This document shows, piece after piece, positions 18,346-27,436 of a stretch of DNA of 64,000 nt (positions within the stretch are counted from its first letter, which is position 1; the number at the start of each line of letters is the position of its first letter). Location of the stretch: positions 3,906,001 to 3,970,000 of the forward strand of contig NZ_AP022574.1 of NCBI RefSeq assembly GCF_010729305.1. The letters are read 5' to 3'. The position numbers and the translations under genes were made by a program. The notes under the pieces are model-generated. The model was given only the letters and a program-made list of their open reading frames with translations. It searched no databases and was not told the DNA's origin. The DNA comes from Mycolicibacterium psychrotolerans (GTDB lineage: Bacteria > Actinomycetota > Actinomycetes > Mycobacteriales > Mycobacteriaceae).

Positions 18346-18350
18346 CCACG

Positions 18351-19571
18351 ATGCAGGCCCTGGACGGCGTCTTCCGGAGCGAGTGGGGCGGCGCGGTCGC
18401 GGCGATCGCGCGGTGGTGCGGCGATCTGACTGTCGCCGAGGACGCCGTCCAGGAAGCCTGCGCCGATGCCGTGCGCACCTGGCCCCGGGACGGGATGCCC
18501 GCCGCGCCCGGCGCCTGGCTCATCACCTCTGCGAGGAACCGGGCCCGCGACCGCCTACGGCGCGAATCGATCCGTCCGGGAAAGGAATTGGCCGCGGTGG
18601 TCGACGACATCATTGCCCGCACCGAAGGGGCCGAGGTGCCGCACCGCATTCGCGACGACGAACTGCGGATGATGTTCACCTGCGCGCATCCGGCGCTCGA
18701 TCGGCCCTCGCAGCTCGCGCTGACCCTCCGGCTGGTCTCGGGTCTGACGGTCGCCGAGATCGCGCGGGCGCTGTTGCAGAGCGACACCGCCGTCGGTGCC
18801 CGGATCACCCGCGCGAAGGCCAAGATCCGGCACGCCAACATCCCGCTGCGGGTGCCGCCGGCCGACATGCTGCCCGCACGGACACCGCACGTGCTGGCCT
18901 GCGTCTACTCGGTCTTCACCGAGGGGTACTGGTCGACAGCCGGACCCTCGGCGGTCCGCGACGAACTCTGCGACGAGGGGGTGCGCCTCGCCGGTGAGCT
19001 GAGCGGGCTGCTGCCCGGCGACACCGGGGCCGCGGCGTTGAGCGCTCTTGTTCTGCTGCATGATTCGCGGCGAGCCACCCGGGTCGATCCGCACGGCGCG
19101 CTGATCCCGCTCGACGAGCAGGACCGGCGGCGCTGGGATCGTCACAAGATCGCCCGCGGCCTGGACTACGCGCGGCGCGCCGGCGGCTCGGCTGGCCCGT
19201 ACCTGCCACAGGCCGTCATCGCCGCCGTCCACGCGACCGCGCCGTCCTGGGAGCAGACCGACTGGACGACGATCTGTGCCGCCTACGACCGCTTGCTGGC
19301 CATCACCGATTCGCCGGTGGCGCGGGCCAACCGCGCGCTGGCCGTCGGGTTCCGGGACGGACCGGACGCGGGACTGGCCGCCCTCGACGATGTGGCCGAC
19401 GATGCGCGGCTGGCCCGCTCCGCGCTGCCTGCCACGATCCGCGCGGATCTGCTGCGCCGGGCGGGACGACCCGCCGAGGCGGTGCAGTGGTATCGAGAAG
19501 CGTTGGCACGCAACGGGTCCGAACCCGCCCGTCGGTTCCTGCGGCACCGTATCGACGAGTGCGGAGGATGA
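18351..19571 (+). CDS. ECF42-like RNA polymerase sigma factor with TPR C-terminal extension
   Basis: A 406-residue ECF sigma factor, twice the usual size. Residues about 5-75 are sigma region 2 (VFRSEWGGAVAAIARWCGDLTVAEDAVQEA, LITSARNRARDRLRRES), residues about 105-165 are region 4 (LALTLRLVSGLTVAEIARALLQSDTAVGARITRAK). The remaining 230 residues are helical repeats (DUF6596/TPR-like: FTEGYW, GELSGLLPGDTGAAALSALVLLHDSRRATR, RADLLRRAGRPAEAVQWYREAL). In ECF42 factors this extension is needed for activity and there is no anti-sigma factor; the partner is a DGPF protein, as here. A strong terminator follows. Confidence 0.9.
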   Translation: MQALDGVFRSEWGGAVAAIARWCGDLTVAEDAVQEACADAVRTWPRDGMPAAPGAWLITSARNRARDRLRRESIRPGKELAAVVDDIIARTEGAEVPHRIRDDELRMMFTCAHPALDRPSQLALTLRLVSGLTVAEIARALLQSDTAVGARITRAKAKIRHANIPLRVPPADMLPARTPHVLACVYSVFTEGYWSTAGPSAVRDELCDEGVRLAGELSGLLPGDTGAAALSALVLLHDSRRATRVDPHGALIPLDEQDRRRWDRHKIARGLDYARRAGGSAGPYLPQAVIAAVHATAPSWEQTDWTTICAAYDRLLAITDSPVARANRALAVGFRDGPDAGLAALDDVADDARLARSALPATIRADLLRRAGRPAEAVQWYREALARNGSEPARRFLRHRIDECGG

Positions 19572-19580
19572 ACACATGAC

Positions 19581-19611
19581 GAAGGCCCCGACTCGGTGAG
19601 TCGGGGCCTTC
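19581..19611. terminator. Bidirectional intrinsic terminator between sigma gene and rpsA
   Basis: A perfect 14-bp stem GAAGGCCCCGACTC (19581-19594) / GAGTCGGGGCCTTC (19598-19611) with a 3-base loop lies between the convergent stops at 19571 and 19625. Confidence 0.9.
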
Positions 19612-19624
19612 GATCGGTACAGAG

Positions 19625-21073
19625 TTAGGCGTTGCCCGCCAGCTTCTCGCGCAGCGCGGCGAGCTGCGCGTCGCTGGCCAGCGATCCGCCGCCCGAGGAC
19701 TCCTCGGACCGCGACGATCCGTTCGACGTCGCCGGACGCGCCGCCTCTTCGGCCTCGGCCGCAGCGAACTTCTCCATCTGCGCGGTGTGCATCTTGTAGC
19801 GACGCTCCGCCTCGGCGTAGCGGGCCTCCCACTCGTCCCGCTGCTTCTCGAAGCCTTCGAGCCACTCGTTGGTCTCGGCGTCGAAGCCCTCGGGGAAGAT
19901 GTAGTTGCCCGCATCGTCGTAGCTGTCGGCCATGCCGTACTTCCAGGCCTCGAACTCTTCGCTGTTGTAGTCCTCGTTGGCCTGCTTGAGGCTCAGCGAG
20001 ATACGGCGGCGCTCCAGGTCGATGTCGATGACCTTGACCATCGCGTCGTCGCCGACCTGAACCACCTGGTCGGGCACCTCGACGTGGCGCTCGGAGAGCT
20101 CGGAGATGTGCACCAGGCCCTCGATGCCCTCTTCGACGCGGACGAACGCACCGAACGGCACCAGCTTGGTGACCTTGCCGGGCACGATCTGGCCGATGGC
20201 GTGGGTGCGCGCGAAGTGACGCCACGGATCTTCCTGAGTCGCCTTGAGCGACAGCGAGACTCGCTCGCGATCCATGTCGACGTCGAGCACCTCGACGGTG
20301 ACCTCGTCGCCCACGGTGACCACCTCGGAGGGATGATCGATGTGCTTCCACGACAGCTCGGAGACGTGCACCAGACCGTCGACACCGCCGAGGTCGACGA
20401 ACGCGCCGAAGTTGACGATCGAGGAGACGACGCCCTTGCGGATCGCGCCCTTGGTGAGCTGGTTGAGGAACTCGCTGCGCACCTCGGACTGGGTCTGCTC
20501 CAGCCAGGCGCGGCGCGAGAGCACCACGTTGTTGCGGTTCTTGTCGAGCTCGATGATCTTGGCCTCGATCTCCTTGCCGATGTACGGCTGTAGATCGCGG
20601 ACGCGACGCATCTCCACCAGCGACGCAGGCAGGAAGCCGCGCAGCCCGATGTCGAGGATCAGGCCGCCCTTGACGACCTCGATGACGGTGCCCTTGACGG
20701 CCTCGTCCTTCTCTTTGAGCTCTTCGATGGTGCCCCAGGCACGCTCGTACTGAGCGCGCTTCTTGGACAGGATCAGCCGGCCTTCCTTGTCCTCCTTGGT
20801 GAGGACCAGAGCTTCGACCTCGTCGCCGACGGACACAACCTCATTGGGGTCTACGTCGTGCTTGATGGAGAGCTCACGGGAAGGGATGACACCTTCGGTC
20901 TTGTAACCGATGTCGAGCAGAACTTCGTCGCGGTCGACCTTGACGATCGTCCCTTCGACGATGTCGCCATCGTTGAAGTACTTGATGGTCTTGTCGATGG
21001 CGGCGAGGAAATCCTCCGCGGAGCCGATGTCGTTGAGGGCTACTTGCGGAGACGTGACGGAGGGACTTGGCAT
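19625..21073 (-). CDS. rpsA: 30S ribosomal protein S1
   Basis: Ribosomal protein S1, 482 residues, which binds mRNA on the 30S subunit. Four S1/OB RNA-binding repeats are visible (about 36-105, 123-188, 209-277, 294-363), each with patterns such as GTIVKVDRDEVLLDIGYKTEGVIP or VSSIVNFGAFVDLGGVDGLVHVSELS. A charged helical and Ser/Gly-rich tail ends DAQLAALREKLAGNA. Length agrees with M. tuberculosis RpsA, once proposed as a pyrazinoic-acid target. The ATG at 21073 gives MPSPSVTSPQVA; the longer upstream frame is rejected. It lies between coaE and polA as in other mycobacteria. Confidence 0.97.
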   Translation of the reverse strand: MPSPSVTSPQVALNDIGSAEDFLAAIDKTIKYFNDGDIVEGTIVKVDRDEVLLDIGYKTEGVIPSRELSIKHDVDPNEVVSVGDEVEALVLTKEDKEGRLILSKKRAQYERAWGTIEELKEKDEAVKGTVIEVVKGGLILDIGLRGFLPASLVEMRRVRDLQPYIGKEIEAKIIELDKNRNNVVLSRRAWLEQTQSEVRSEFLNQLTKGAIRKGVVSSIVNFGAFVDLGGVDGLVHVSELSWKHIDHPSEVVTVGDEVTVEVLDVDMDRERVSLSLKATQEDPWRHFARTHAIGQIVPGKVTKLVPFGAFVRVEEGIEGLVHISELSERHVEVPDQVVQVGDDAMVKVIDIDLERRRISLSLKQANEDYNSEEFEAWKYGMADSYDDAGNYIFPEGFDAETNEWLEGFEKQRDEWEARYAEAERRYKMHTAQMEKFAAAEAEEAARPATSNGSSRSEESSGGGSLASDAQLAALREKLAGNA

Positions 21074-21248
21074 GTGGTGGGTTGCTCCGGACAGGTTCAA
21101 TCGTAGGGACAGAAAAGGACAGATCTGATGTTCTCGATGTACCTGCGACGTCGAGCACCGGGAGGTGCACACACAGGTACCTGACAAGGCTACTCGACAG
21201 GGTCCACGCAGGACAAACCCGCCCCGTCGAGGAGCTACCCTGCTGGAC

Positions 21249-22358
21249 GTGATACGCGTTCGCCGGGTCGGCGCTCCTCTTGGCGTGCTCATCGCGCTGG
21301 GCACGCTTGCCGGGCTGATCGTCATCGTACTGACGGCGGTCAATCCTGTCGGCACGTCGATCGGGTTCGTGCTCTCGAGCATCGCGATGACCGTCGTCGT
21401 GCTGTGCTACCTGTGGCTGGACCGGTGGGAACCCGAGCCGCCCCGGCTGCTGATCTTCGCGTTCATCTGGGGAACGTCGGCCGCCGTCGTGATCTCCTCG
21501 ATCCTGCAGATCGTCCTCGAGGCGTGGGTGAACCCCGGCGGCTCCGGCGACATCAGCCCGTTCACCCTGGTCGTGGGCGCGCCGCTGACCGAGGAGGCGG
21601 CCAAGGGCGCGTTCCTGCTGCTGATGATGACGGGGATGCGGCGCAACGAACTCAACTCGCTGACCGACTGCCTGGTCTACGCCGGCCTGGTCGGAGCCGG
21701 TTTCGCCTGGTTGGAGGACATCCTCTACATCGCCAACGCCGATTCGGTGGCCGATTCGCTGTTCACCGCGGCGCTGCGGCTGATCATGTCCCCGTTCGCC
21801 CACTCGCTGTTCACCACGGTGACCGCCATCGGGGTCTGGTACGCGCTGCACCAGCGGTCGGCCGTCGGGAAAGCGGGCGCGATCCTGCTCGGCTACGCCG
21901 GAGCCGTCGTCCTGCACGCCATGTGGAACGGCTCGTCACTGCTCGGGGTCGGCGCCTACTTCGGGGTGTACGTGTTCTGGATGATGCCGGTGTTCGCCCT
22001 GGCGATCACGCTGGCCGTGCACAGCCGGCGCCGGGAGCAGCGCATCGTGACTGCCACGCTGCCCGGCATGGTGGCCGCCGGCGTCGTCAGCCCCAACGAG
22101 GCGACCTGGCTCGGCTCGATCCGGACCCGCAAGCTCGCGATCGCCGAGGCGACGCGGGCGGGCGGCAAGCCGGCAGGCGCCGCGGTGAAGCGTTTCGCCC
22201 ATCAGGTCGTCGAGCTCGCATTCGTGCGCGACCGGATCGACCGCGGCTTCGGCGACCCGCGCGTCATCGCGCTGCTCAACGAGGAGACCTATGCGCTCTA
22301 CGCCACCAGGACGGCGTCGCCCGCACTGAACCACCTGGCAGGTTTCCGGACGTCCTGA
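21249..22358 (+). CDS. PrsW-family intramembrane metalloprotease-like protein
   Basis: A 369-residue protein with about eight transmembrane segments and the PrsW/CAAX-protease motifs in order: PLTEEAAKGAF (EExxK, about 115), FAWLEDILYIAN (FxxxE, about 155), a membrane His in SPFAHSLFT (about 183) and LHAMWNGSS (about 222). PrsW-type proteases cleave membrane anti-sigma factors; no anti-sigma factor is encoded here, so the substrate is unknown. A cytoplasmic tail of about 110 residues follows. The GTG at 21249 is the best start near a GAGGAG site, though that site is rather distant (14 bases). Divergent from rpsA. Confidence 0.82.
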   Translation: MIRVRRVGAPLGVLIALGTLAGLIVIVLTAVNPVGTSIGFVLSSIAMTVVVLCYLWLDRWEPEPPRLLIFAFIWGTSAAVVISSILQIVLEAWVNPGGSGDISPFTLVVGAPLTEEAAKGAFLLLMMTGMRRNELNSLTDCLVYAGLVGAGFAWLEDILYIANADSVADSLFTAALRLIMSPFAHSLFTTVTAIGVWYALHQRSAVGKAGAILLGYAGAVVLHAMWNGSSLLGVGAYFGVYVFWMMPVFALAITLAVHSRRREQRIVTATLPGMVAAGVVSPNEATWLGSIRTRKLAIAEATRAGGKPAGAAVKRFAHQVVELAFVRDRIDRGFGDPRVIALLNEETYALYATRTASPALNHLAGFRTS

Positions 22359-22410
22359 CCGACGGGTCCCGAGAACTGATCATGCGCGCGCACCCGCCCC
22401 ATGCCGGGCC

Positions 22411-23217
22411 CTAGGTCTTGAAGTAGACCATCTGATGGGTGGTCACGAGCAGTTCACCGCCGCGGCTCCACAGCTGCGCGGACTGGTCGAAGTAGCCGCG
22501 CGAGAAGCGGTTCGCGTGCGCGCGGGCGAGCACAAAATCCCCGCCGATCTCGGCGAGGTCGCTGCCGTCGGCGTGGAAGTACGTCGTCAGCGAGATCGTC
22601 CCGGCCGGGGACACCGCGCCGCGGCGCAGATAGACCCGGGGATAGAAGACGTCGCTGACCGCGGTGAGCAAGGCGAAGTCGAAGGCGCGCAGATGCCGGT
22701 CACGCACCCACAGCGCGGTCACCGACGACGGCGACGGTTCGGCGTCGGGGCCGGGGATCGCACCCTCGACGAAGCGCATCTCGAAGTTGCGCGCCCACAC
22801 CACCGTCGGGTGCAGACCCGTGGGAGCGATCTCCTCGGGGGCAGGCACCTGCCAGGGCAAGGCTTCGGTCTCTGACCATGCGTCTCGGCGGATTCCGAAA
22901 ACCGTTGTCGCCGTTGCTTTGACGACGCCGTCCTGGGACAGCTCGACCAGCCAGTGCTGGTTGGTGCGGTTGGTCCGCACCGCGGTTGCGGCGATGTCGA
23001 CGTCGCCGTCGGCGATCGGGGCGGCGAAGTTCACGGTCAACGACAGAGGCTCGCCGATCCGATCCGGTTGTTCCTCCACCGCGCGCAGCATGATCGCCGC
23101 GGTCAGACCACCGAACGGCCCGACCATGTTCGCCCAGTCCGGGCTGGTCTTGGCGCGCATCCGGCCGGGCGCCGTGTGATGCAACGTGACCGCGTCGTCG
23201 AACGAGTGACCCGTCAT
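22411..23217 (-). CDS. Acyl-CoA thioesterase family (double hotdog)
   Basis: A 268-residue TesB-like thioesterase with two hotdog halves. The N-terminal half has WANMVGPFGGLTAAIMLRAV and LSLTVNFAAPIADG; the C-terminal half has the FDFALLTAVSDVFYPRVY helix-strand and SLTTYFHADGSDLAEIG. It probably hydrolyses acyl-CoA or CoA-like thioesters. Its ATG overlaps the polA TGA by one base (TGATG), so it is translated by reinitiation after polA. The link to DNA polymerase is positional, also seen in other mycobacteria (Rv1628c region differs). Confidence 0.83.
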   Translation of the reverse strand: MTGHSFDDAVTLHHTAPGRMRAKTSPDWANMVGPFGGLTAAIMLRAVEEQPDRIGEPLSLTVNFAAPIADGDVDIAATAVRTNRTNQHWLVELSQDGVVKATATTVFGIRRDAWSETEALPWQVPAPEEIAPTGLHPTVVWARNFEMRFVEGAIPGPDAEPSPSSVTALWVRDRHLRAFDFALLTAVSDVFYPRVYLRRGAVSPAGTISLTTYFHADGSDLAEIGGDFVLARAHANRFSRGYFDQSAQLWSRGGELLVTTHQMVYFKT

Positions 23218-25925
23218 CAGTGCGCGGCCGCATCCCAGCTGCGGCCGTAGCCCACCGAGACCTCGAGGGGCACGTTGAGCGGGTAGGCGTTGCCCATGTG
23301 TTCGCGCACCAGGGCTTCGAGGGCCTCCCGCTCTCCGTCCACGACCTCGAACAGGAGTTCGTCGTGCACCTGCAACAACATTCGCGACGACAGCCCCGCC
23401 TCCTTGATCGCGGAGTCGACGTTGATCATCGCGACCTTGATGAGGTCGGCCGCGCTGCCCTGAATCGGTGCGTTGAGCGCGGCGCGCTCGGCCGCCTCGC
23501 GCACGTTGCGGTTGCTGCTGTCGAGTTCGGGGAGGTAGCGCCTGCGCCCGAACACTGTGGAGGTGTAGCCGTCCTTGCGGGCCTGATCGACGACGTCGCG
23601 CAGGTAGTCGCGGATGCCGCCGAAACGCGCGAAGTACTGGTCCATCTGGACCTTGGCCTCTTCGGTGGAGATCTTCAACTGCGCCGCGAGCCCGTAGGCA
23701 CTCAGGCCGTAGGCCAGCCCGTAGGACATGGCCTTCACACGCCGTCGAAGATCCGGCGTCACCTCGTCGATCGGGACGTCGAACGCCCGCGACGCGACGA
23801 ACGAATGCAGATCCTCGCCGGTGTTGAAGGCTTCGATCAGGCCCGCGTCCTGCGACAGGTGCGCCATGATGCGCATCTCGATCTGGCTGTAGTCCGCGGT
23901 CATCAACTCCGCGTAGCCGGCGCCGACGACGAAAGCGTCGCGGATCCGCCGTCCGGCCTCGGTGCGGATCGGGATGTTCTGCAGATTCGGCTCGGTCGAG
24001 GACAGCCGTCCGGTGGCCGCGATCGTCTGGTTGAACGTGGTGTGAATGCGGCCGTCGGAGGCGATGGAGTTGAGCAGGCCGTCGACGGTGACCTTCAGAC
24101 GGGTGGCGTCCCGGTGCGCGAGCAGATGCTGAAGAAACGGGTGACCGGTCTTCTCGAACAGGCTCTGCACAGCGTCGGCGTCCGTGGTGTAGCCGGTCTT
24201 GGTCCGTTTGGTCTTCGGCATCTCCAGCTCGTCGAAGAGCACCACCTGGAGCTGTTTCGGTGAGCCGAGATTGATCTGCTTGCCGATCACCGTGTACGCG
24301 GCCTCGGCGGCGTCGCGGATCTGGCCGGCGAACTCACTCTGCAGTTCGGTGAGTGTGTCCAGATCGACGGCGATGCCCGCGGTTTCGAGATCGGCCAGGA
24401 CCCGCTGGACGGGGAGCTCCATGCTGCCCAGCAGGGCCGAGGAGTCGATCCGGGCGAGCTCCTCGTCGAGCGCGTCGGCGAGGTCCATCACCGCGCTGGC
24501 GCGCAGCAGCAGCGTCTGCACGGCCTGATCGTCCACGCCATCGGAGTCATCGAGCAGCGAGAGTTGTTGTTGCTCAGGGTTGTCCGCGCGCAGTTCGCGC
24601 TTCAGGTAGCGCAGGGACAGATCGTCGAGGGTGAAGCTGCGCTGGCCGGGCCGCACCAGGTAGGCGGCCAGCGCGGTGTCGGAGGTGACACCCGCCACCG
24701 GCCATCCCCGACCTTCCAGATCGTGCATGGCGAGCTTCGCCTCGTGCAGCGCCTTGGGCTGGGCGGGGTCGGCGAGCCACGACACCAGCGCGGCCTCGTC
24801 GCCCGGGTCAAGGGTGGCGGTGTCGAGGTACCGCCCCTCGCCGTCGGGCGCGACGATGGCGATCGCGGTGGCGTCGCTGTCGAAGGCGAGATGGTTGCCC
24901 ACAACGGCCAGCCCGGACCGGCGCCCGTCACTGTGCTCGGCGAGCCACGCCGCCAGCGTCCCTGGCTGCAGCGCCTCCCCGCGGACCTCGAAACCCTCGT
25001 CGACTTCGGGGTCGGCCGAGGCGAGCGTGTCGAACAGCCGGTCCCGCAGCACCCGGAACTCCAGGTCGTCGAACAGCCGGTGTATCTGGTCCCGGTTCCA
25101 CGGCTGCATCCGCAGCGTGTCGGGCGTCTGCGCCAGCGGCACCTCCTTGACCAGGTCGGTCAGCTCCCGGTTGAGCACCACACTGGACAGGTGCGCGCGC
25201 AGCGCGTCACCGACCTTGCCCTTGACCTTGTCCACGTTGTCGACCAGCGCCTGCAGCGAGCCGTACTCGGCGATCCACTTGGTGGCGGTCTTCTCGCCGA
25301 CCCCCGGGATGCCCGGCAGATTGTCGCTGGGGTCCCCGCGCAACGCCGCGAAATCGGGGTACTGCGTCGGCGTCAGCCCGTACTTCTCGACCACGGCGTC
25401 CGGGGTGAACCGGGTCAGTTCGCTGACCCCCTTGCGGGGGTAGAGCACGGTGACGTCGTCGCTGACCAGCTGCAGTGAGTCACGGTCCCCGGTGACCACC
25501 AGCACCCGGTAACCCTCGTTCTCGGCCTGGGTGGCCAGCGTGGCGATGATGTCGTCGGCCTCGAAGCCCGGCTCTGCGAGCACCGTGATGCCCAGCGCCC
25601 CGAGCACCTCTTTCGTGATGTCGATCTGGCCACGGAACTCGTCAGGCGTGGCCGACCGGCCCTCCTTGTACTCCGGGTACTTCTCCTTGCGGAAGGTCTG
25701 CCGGGAGACGTCGAAGGCGGCGGCGATGTGGCTCGGCTGCTCGTCGCGCAGCAGGTTGATGAGCATGGCGGTGAACCCGTAGACCGCGTTGGTGGTCAGC
25801 CCGCCCTGGGTCTTGAAGTTCTCGGCCGGCAGCGCATAGAACGCGCGGAACGCCAGCGAGTTGCCGTCCAGCAGCATCAAGGTGGGCTTCTCGTCGGTCA
25901 CCGACGCGGTCTTGGCTGGGCTCAC
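23217..25925 (-). CDS. polA: DNA polymerase I
   Basis: DNA polymerase I, 902 residues, for repair gap filling and Okazaki fragment maturation. The 5' nuclease domain (1-300) has LMLLDGNSLAFRAFYALP, GFEADDIIATLA and the ALRGDPSDNLPGIPGVGEKTA helix-hairpin-helix. The middle domain lacks the DxE residues of proofreading enzymes (LAFDSDATAIAIVA), as in other mycobacteria. The polymerase domain has motif A DYSQIEMRIMAHLS, the O helix RRRVKAMSYGLAYGLSAYG and motif C QVHDELLFEV. The GTG at 25925 gives the mycobacterial VSPAKTASV start and lies 7 bases after a TAGAGT -10, implying a leaderless mRNA. Upstream in-frame Met codons are rejected. Confidence 0.97.
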   Translation of the reverse strand: MSPAKTASVTDEKPTLMLLDGNSLAFRAFYALPAENFKTQGGLTTNAVYGFTAMLINLLRDEQPSHIAAAFDVSRQTFRKEKYPEYKEGRSATPDEFRGQIDITKEVLGALGITVLAEPGFEADDIIATLATQAENEGYRVLVVTGDRDSLQLVSDDVTVLYPRKGVSELTRFTPDAVVEKYGLTPTQYPDFAALRGDPSDNLPGIPGVGEKTATKWIAEYGSLQALVDNVDKVKGKVGDALRAHLSSVVLNRELTDLVKEVPLAQTPDTLRMQPWNRDQIHRLFDDLEFRVLRDRLFDTLASADPEVDEGFEVRGEALQPGTLAAWLAEHSDGRRSGLAVVGNHLAFDSDATAIAIVAPDGEGRYLDTATLDPGDEAALVSWLADPAQPKALHEAKLAMHDLEGRGWPVAGVTSDTALAAYLVRPGQRSFTLDDLSLRYLKRELRADNPEQQQLSLLDDSDGVDDQAVQTLLLRASAVMDLADALDEELARIDSSALLGSMELPVQRVLADLETAGIAVDLDTLTELQSEFAGQIRDAAEAAYTVIGKQINLGSPKQLQVVLFDELEMPKTKRTKTGYTTDADAVQSLFEKTGHPFLQHLLAHRDATRLKVTVDGLLNSIASDGRIHTTFNQTIAATGRLSSTEPNLQNIPIRTEAGRRIRDAFVVGAGYAELMTADYSQIEMRIMAHLSQDAGLIEAFNTGEDLHSFVASRAFDVPIDEVTPDLRRRVKAMSYGLAYGLSAYGLAAQLKISTEEAKVQMDQYFARFGGIRDYLRDVVDQARKDGYTSTVFGRRRYLPELDSSNRNVREAAERAALNAPIQGSAADLIKVAMINVDSAIKEAGLSSRMLLQVHDELLFEVVDGEREALEALVREHMGNAYPLNVPLEVSVGYGRSWDAAAH

Positions 25926-25932
25926 GGCCTTC

Positions 25933-25955
25933 ACTCTAGGCACCGGGGCCGACAC
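25933..25955 (-). promoter_or_regulatory. polA promoter, weak PafBC-like match
   Basis: Minus strand: GTGTCGGCC (25955-25947), 8-base spacer, TAGAGT (25938-25933). The -10 is a full TANNNT match and ends 7 bases before the polA GTG, but only 6 of 9 upstream positions fit the damage consensus. Damage control is therefore uncertain; a leaderless start is more secure. Confidence 0.5.
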
Positions 25956-26009
25956 CGGATCCATCGGGAATGACCGCGGAGCGCGTTTGGTTACAGGCGA
26001 TGTCGATCT

Positions 26010-26028
26010 TATGTAACACTGTTCTATA
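26010..26028. promoter_or_regulatory. Putative TetR operator upstream of hydrolase-TetR pair
   Basis: The 19-base dyad TATGTAACA-C-TGTTCTATA has 7 of 9 matching arm positions around an AACA-C-TGTT core, a common TetR-family shape. It lies 20 bases upstream of the hydrolase ATG, whose transcript continues into a TetR gene. A second loose dyad GTTACA/TGTAAC (25990-25995, 26012-26017) overlaps it. Autoregulation is inferred. Confidence 0.5.
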
Positions 26029-26048
26029 AGGATCAGGAGCGCACCACC

Positions 26049-26849
26049 ATGACCAACATCGTCTTCATCCACGGACTCTGGGTCGCCCATACCGCCTGGG
26101 AGCCCTGGATCACCTACTTCGCCGAGCGCGGCCATCACGCCATCGCCCCGGCCTGGCCGGGCGAACTGCCCACCGTCGGGGAGACCCGGCAGCAGGCCTC
26201 GGCCCAGGCCGGCGTCGGCATCGACGAGCTCACCGCCCACTTCGCGCGGGTTCTCGAGCAGTTCGACGCACCGCCGGTGGTGATCGGACATTCCTTCGGC
26301 GGGCTGATCGCCCAGAGACTGCTCGGCGAGAACAAGGCCGCGGCGGCCGTCGCCATCGACCCCGCGCCGATCAAGGGCGTGAAACCGCTGCCGCTCACGC
26401 AGCTGCGATCGGCCCTGCCGGTGCTGGGCAACCCGCTCAACAGAGGCCGGGCCAAGGCGCTTACGCAGTCGCAGTGGCGCTACGGCTTCGGCAACACGTT
26501 GAGTCCCGCCGAATCCGACGCGCTGTGGGAGCAGTGGGCGATCCCCTCCCCCGGCAAGCCGCTTTTCGAGGCCGCGACGGCCAACTTCGCTCCGCGTTCG
26601 CCGGCCCGCGTCGCCACCGCCAACGGCACCCGCGGACCGCTGCTCATCACCGGGGGCACCGCCGACCACACCGTGCCGCTGGTGTCGGCGAAGGCCGCCC
26701 ACCGGCTCTACCGGAACTCCGAGGCCGTGACGGACTTTCACGAGTTCCACGGCCGTGGGCACTCCCTGACCATCGATCACGGCTGGCGTGACGTCGCCGA
26801 CGAGACGCTGGCGTGGATGGCGCGCCGGGGCGTGGTCGAGGTGGCGTGA
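26049..26849 (+). CDS. Alpha/beta hydrolase
   Basis: A 266-residue alpha/beta hydrolase. The oxyanion-hole motif FIHGLWV is at the N-terminus, the nucleophile elbow VIGHSFGGLIAQ near residue 81, the Asp in GGTADHTVPL (about 205) and the His in HGRGHSLTID (about 237). It has no signal peptide. Related enzymes are esterases or haloperoxidase-like hydrolases of unknown substrate. An AGGAGCGC ribosome site precedes the ATG. The stop overlaps the GTG of the TetR gene by 4 bases (GTGA), so the pair is translationally coupled and the regulator probably controls this enzyme. Confidence 0.88.
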   Translation: MTNIVFIHGLWVAHTAWEPWITYFAERGHHAIAPAWPGELPTVGETRQQASAQAGVGIDELTAHFARVLEQFDAPPVVIGHSFGGLIAQRLLGENKAAAAVAIDPAPIKGVKPLPLTQLRSALPVLGNPLNRGRAKALTQSQWRYGFGNTLSPAESDALWEQWAIPSPGKPLFEAATANFAPRSPARVATANGTRGPLLITGGTADHTVPLVSAKAAHRLYRNSEAVTDFHEFHGRGHSLTIDHGWRDVADETLAWMARRGVVEVA

Positions 26850-27436
26850 CGGTGCCGCGACGCCGGACCGCCAGCGAACAGGTCTCGGTCGCGTTGCTCG
26901 ACGCGGCCGAGACCGTGCTCGATCGGGACGGCGCCGCCGCGGTCACCGTGCGGGCGGTCGCCCGGGAGGCGGGCGTCGCGCCCATGGGGGTCTACAACAG
27001 GTTCTCGAGCAAGGACGGACTGCTCGCCGCACTCGCGATCCGCGCGTTCGACGATCTGGCCGCGGCCATCGACGTCGGACCCGAGGGCGGACCCGCCGAC
27101 CGGCTGCACCGGGCCTGCCGTGGCTACCGCCGATTCGCCCTGTCGCATCCCGCCCGGTACACCTTGATCTTCGACGTCGGATCACCGGCGGCCGACCCCG
27201 CGTCGCCGGTGACGGCACGCGGGCGCGAGGTGTTCGCGGTGCTGGTCGACATGGTCAGGGGTCTGACACTGCGCCGCGGGCTCGATCCCCTTCATGCGGC
27301 GCAGGCCCTGTGGAACGGCCAGCACGGCGCGGTCACACTCGAACTGGCCGGAGTCGTCCAGACACCCGATGCCGCAGCGACTTTCGATCAGACGATCGAT
27401 GTCGTCATCCGTGGCCTCCAGACTCCGCGGGCGTGA
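26846..27436 (+). CDS. TetR-family transcriptional regulator
   Basis: A 196-residue TetR regulator. Residues about 8-55 form the DNA-binding helix-turn-helix (LLDAAETVLDRDGAAAVTVRAVAREAGVAPMGVYNRFSSKDGL), and the rest is an all-helical ligand-binding domain of the TetR_C_33/WHG type (GYRRFALSHPARYTLIFD, LWNGQHGAVTLELAGV). The GTG at 26846 overlaps the hydrolase stop. A dyad upstream of the hydrolase is its probable operator. Its 3' end overlaps the convergent LysR gene by 32 bases. Confidence 0.92.
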   Translation: MTVPRRRTASEQVSVALLDAAETVLDRDGAAAVTVRAVAREAGVAPMGVYNRFSSKDGLLAALAIRAFDDLAAAIDVGPEGGPADRLHRACRGYRRFALSHPARYTLIFDVGSPAADPASPVTARGREVFAVLVDMVRGLTLRRGLDPLHAAQALWNGQHGAVTLELAGVVQTPDAAATFDQTIDVVIRGLQTPRA

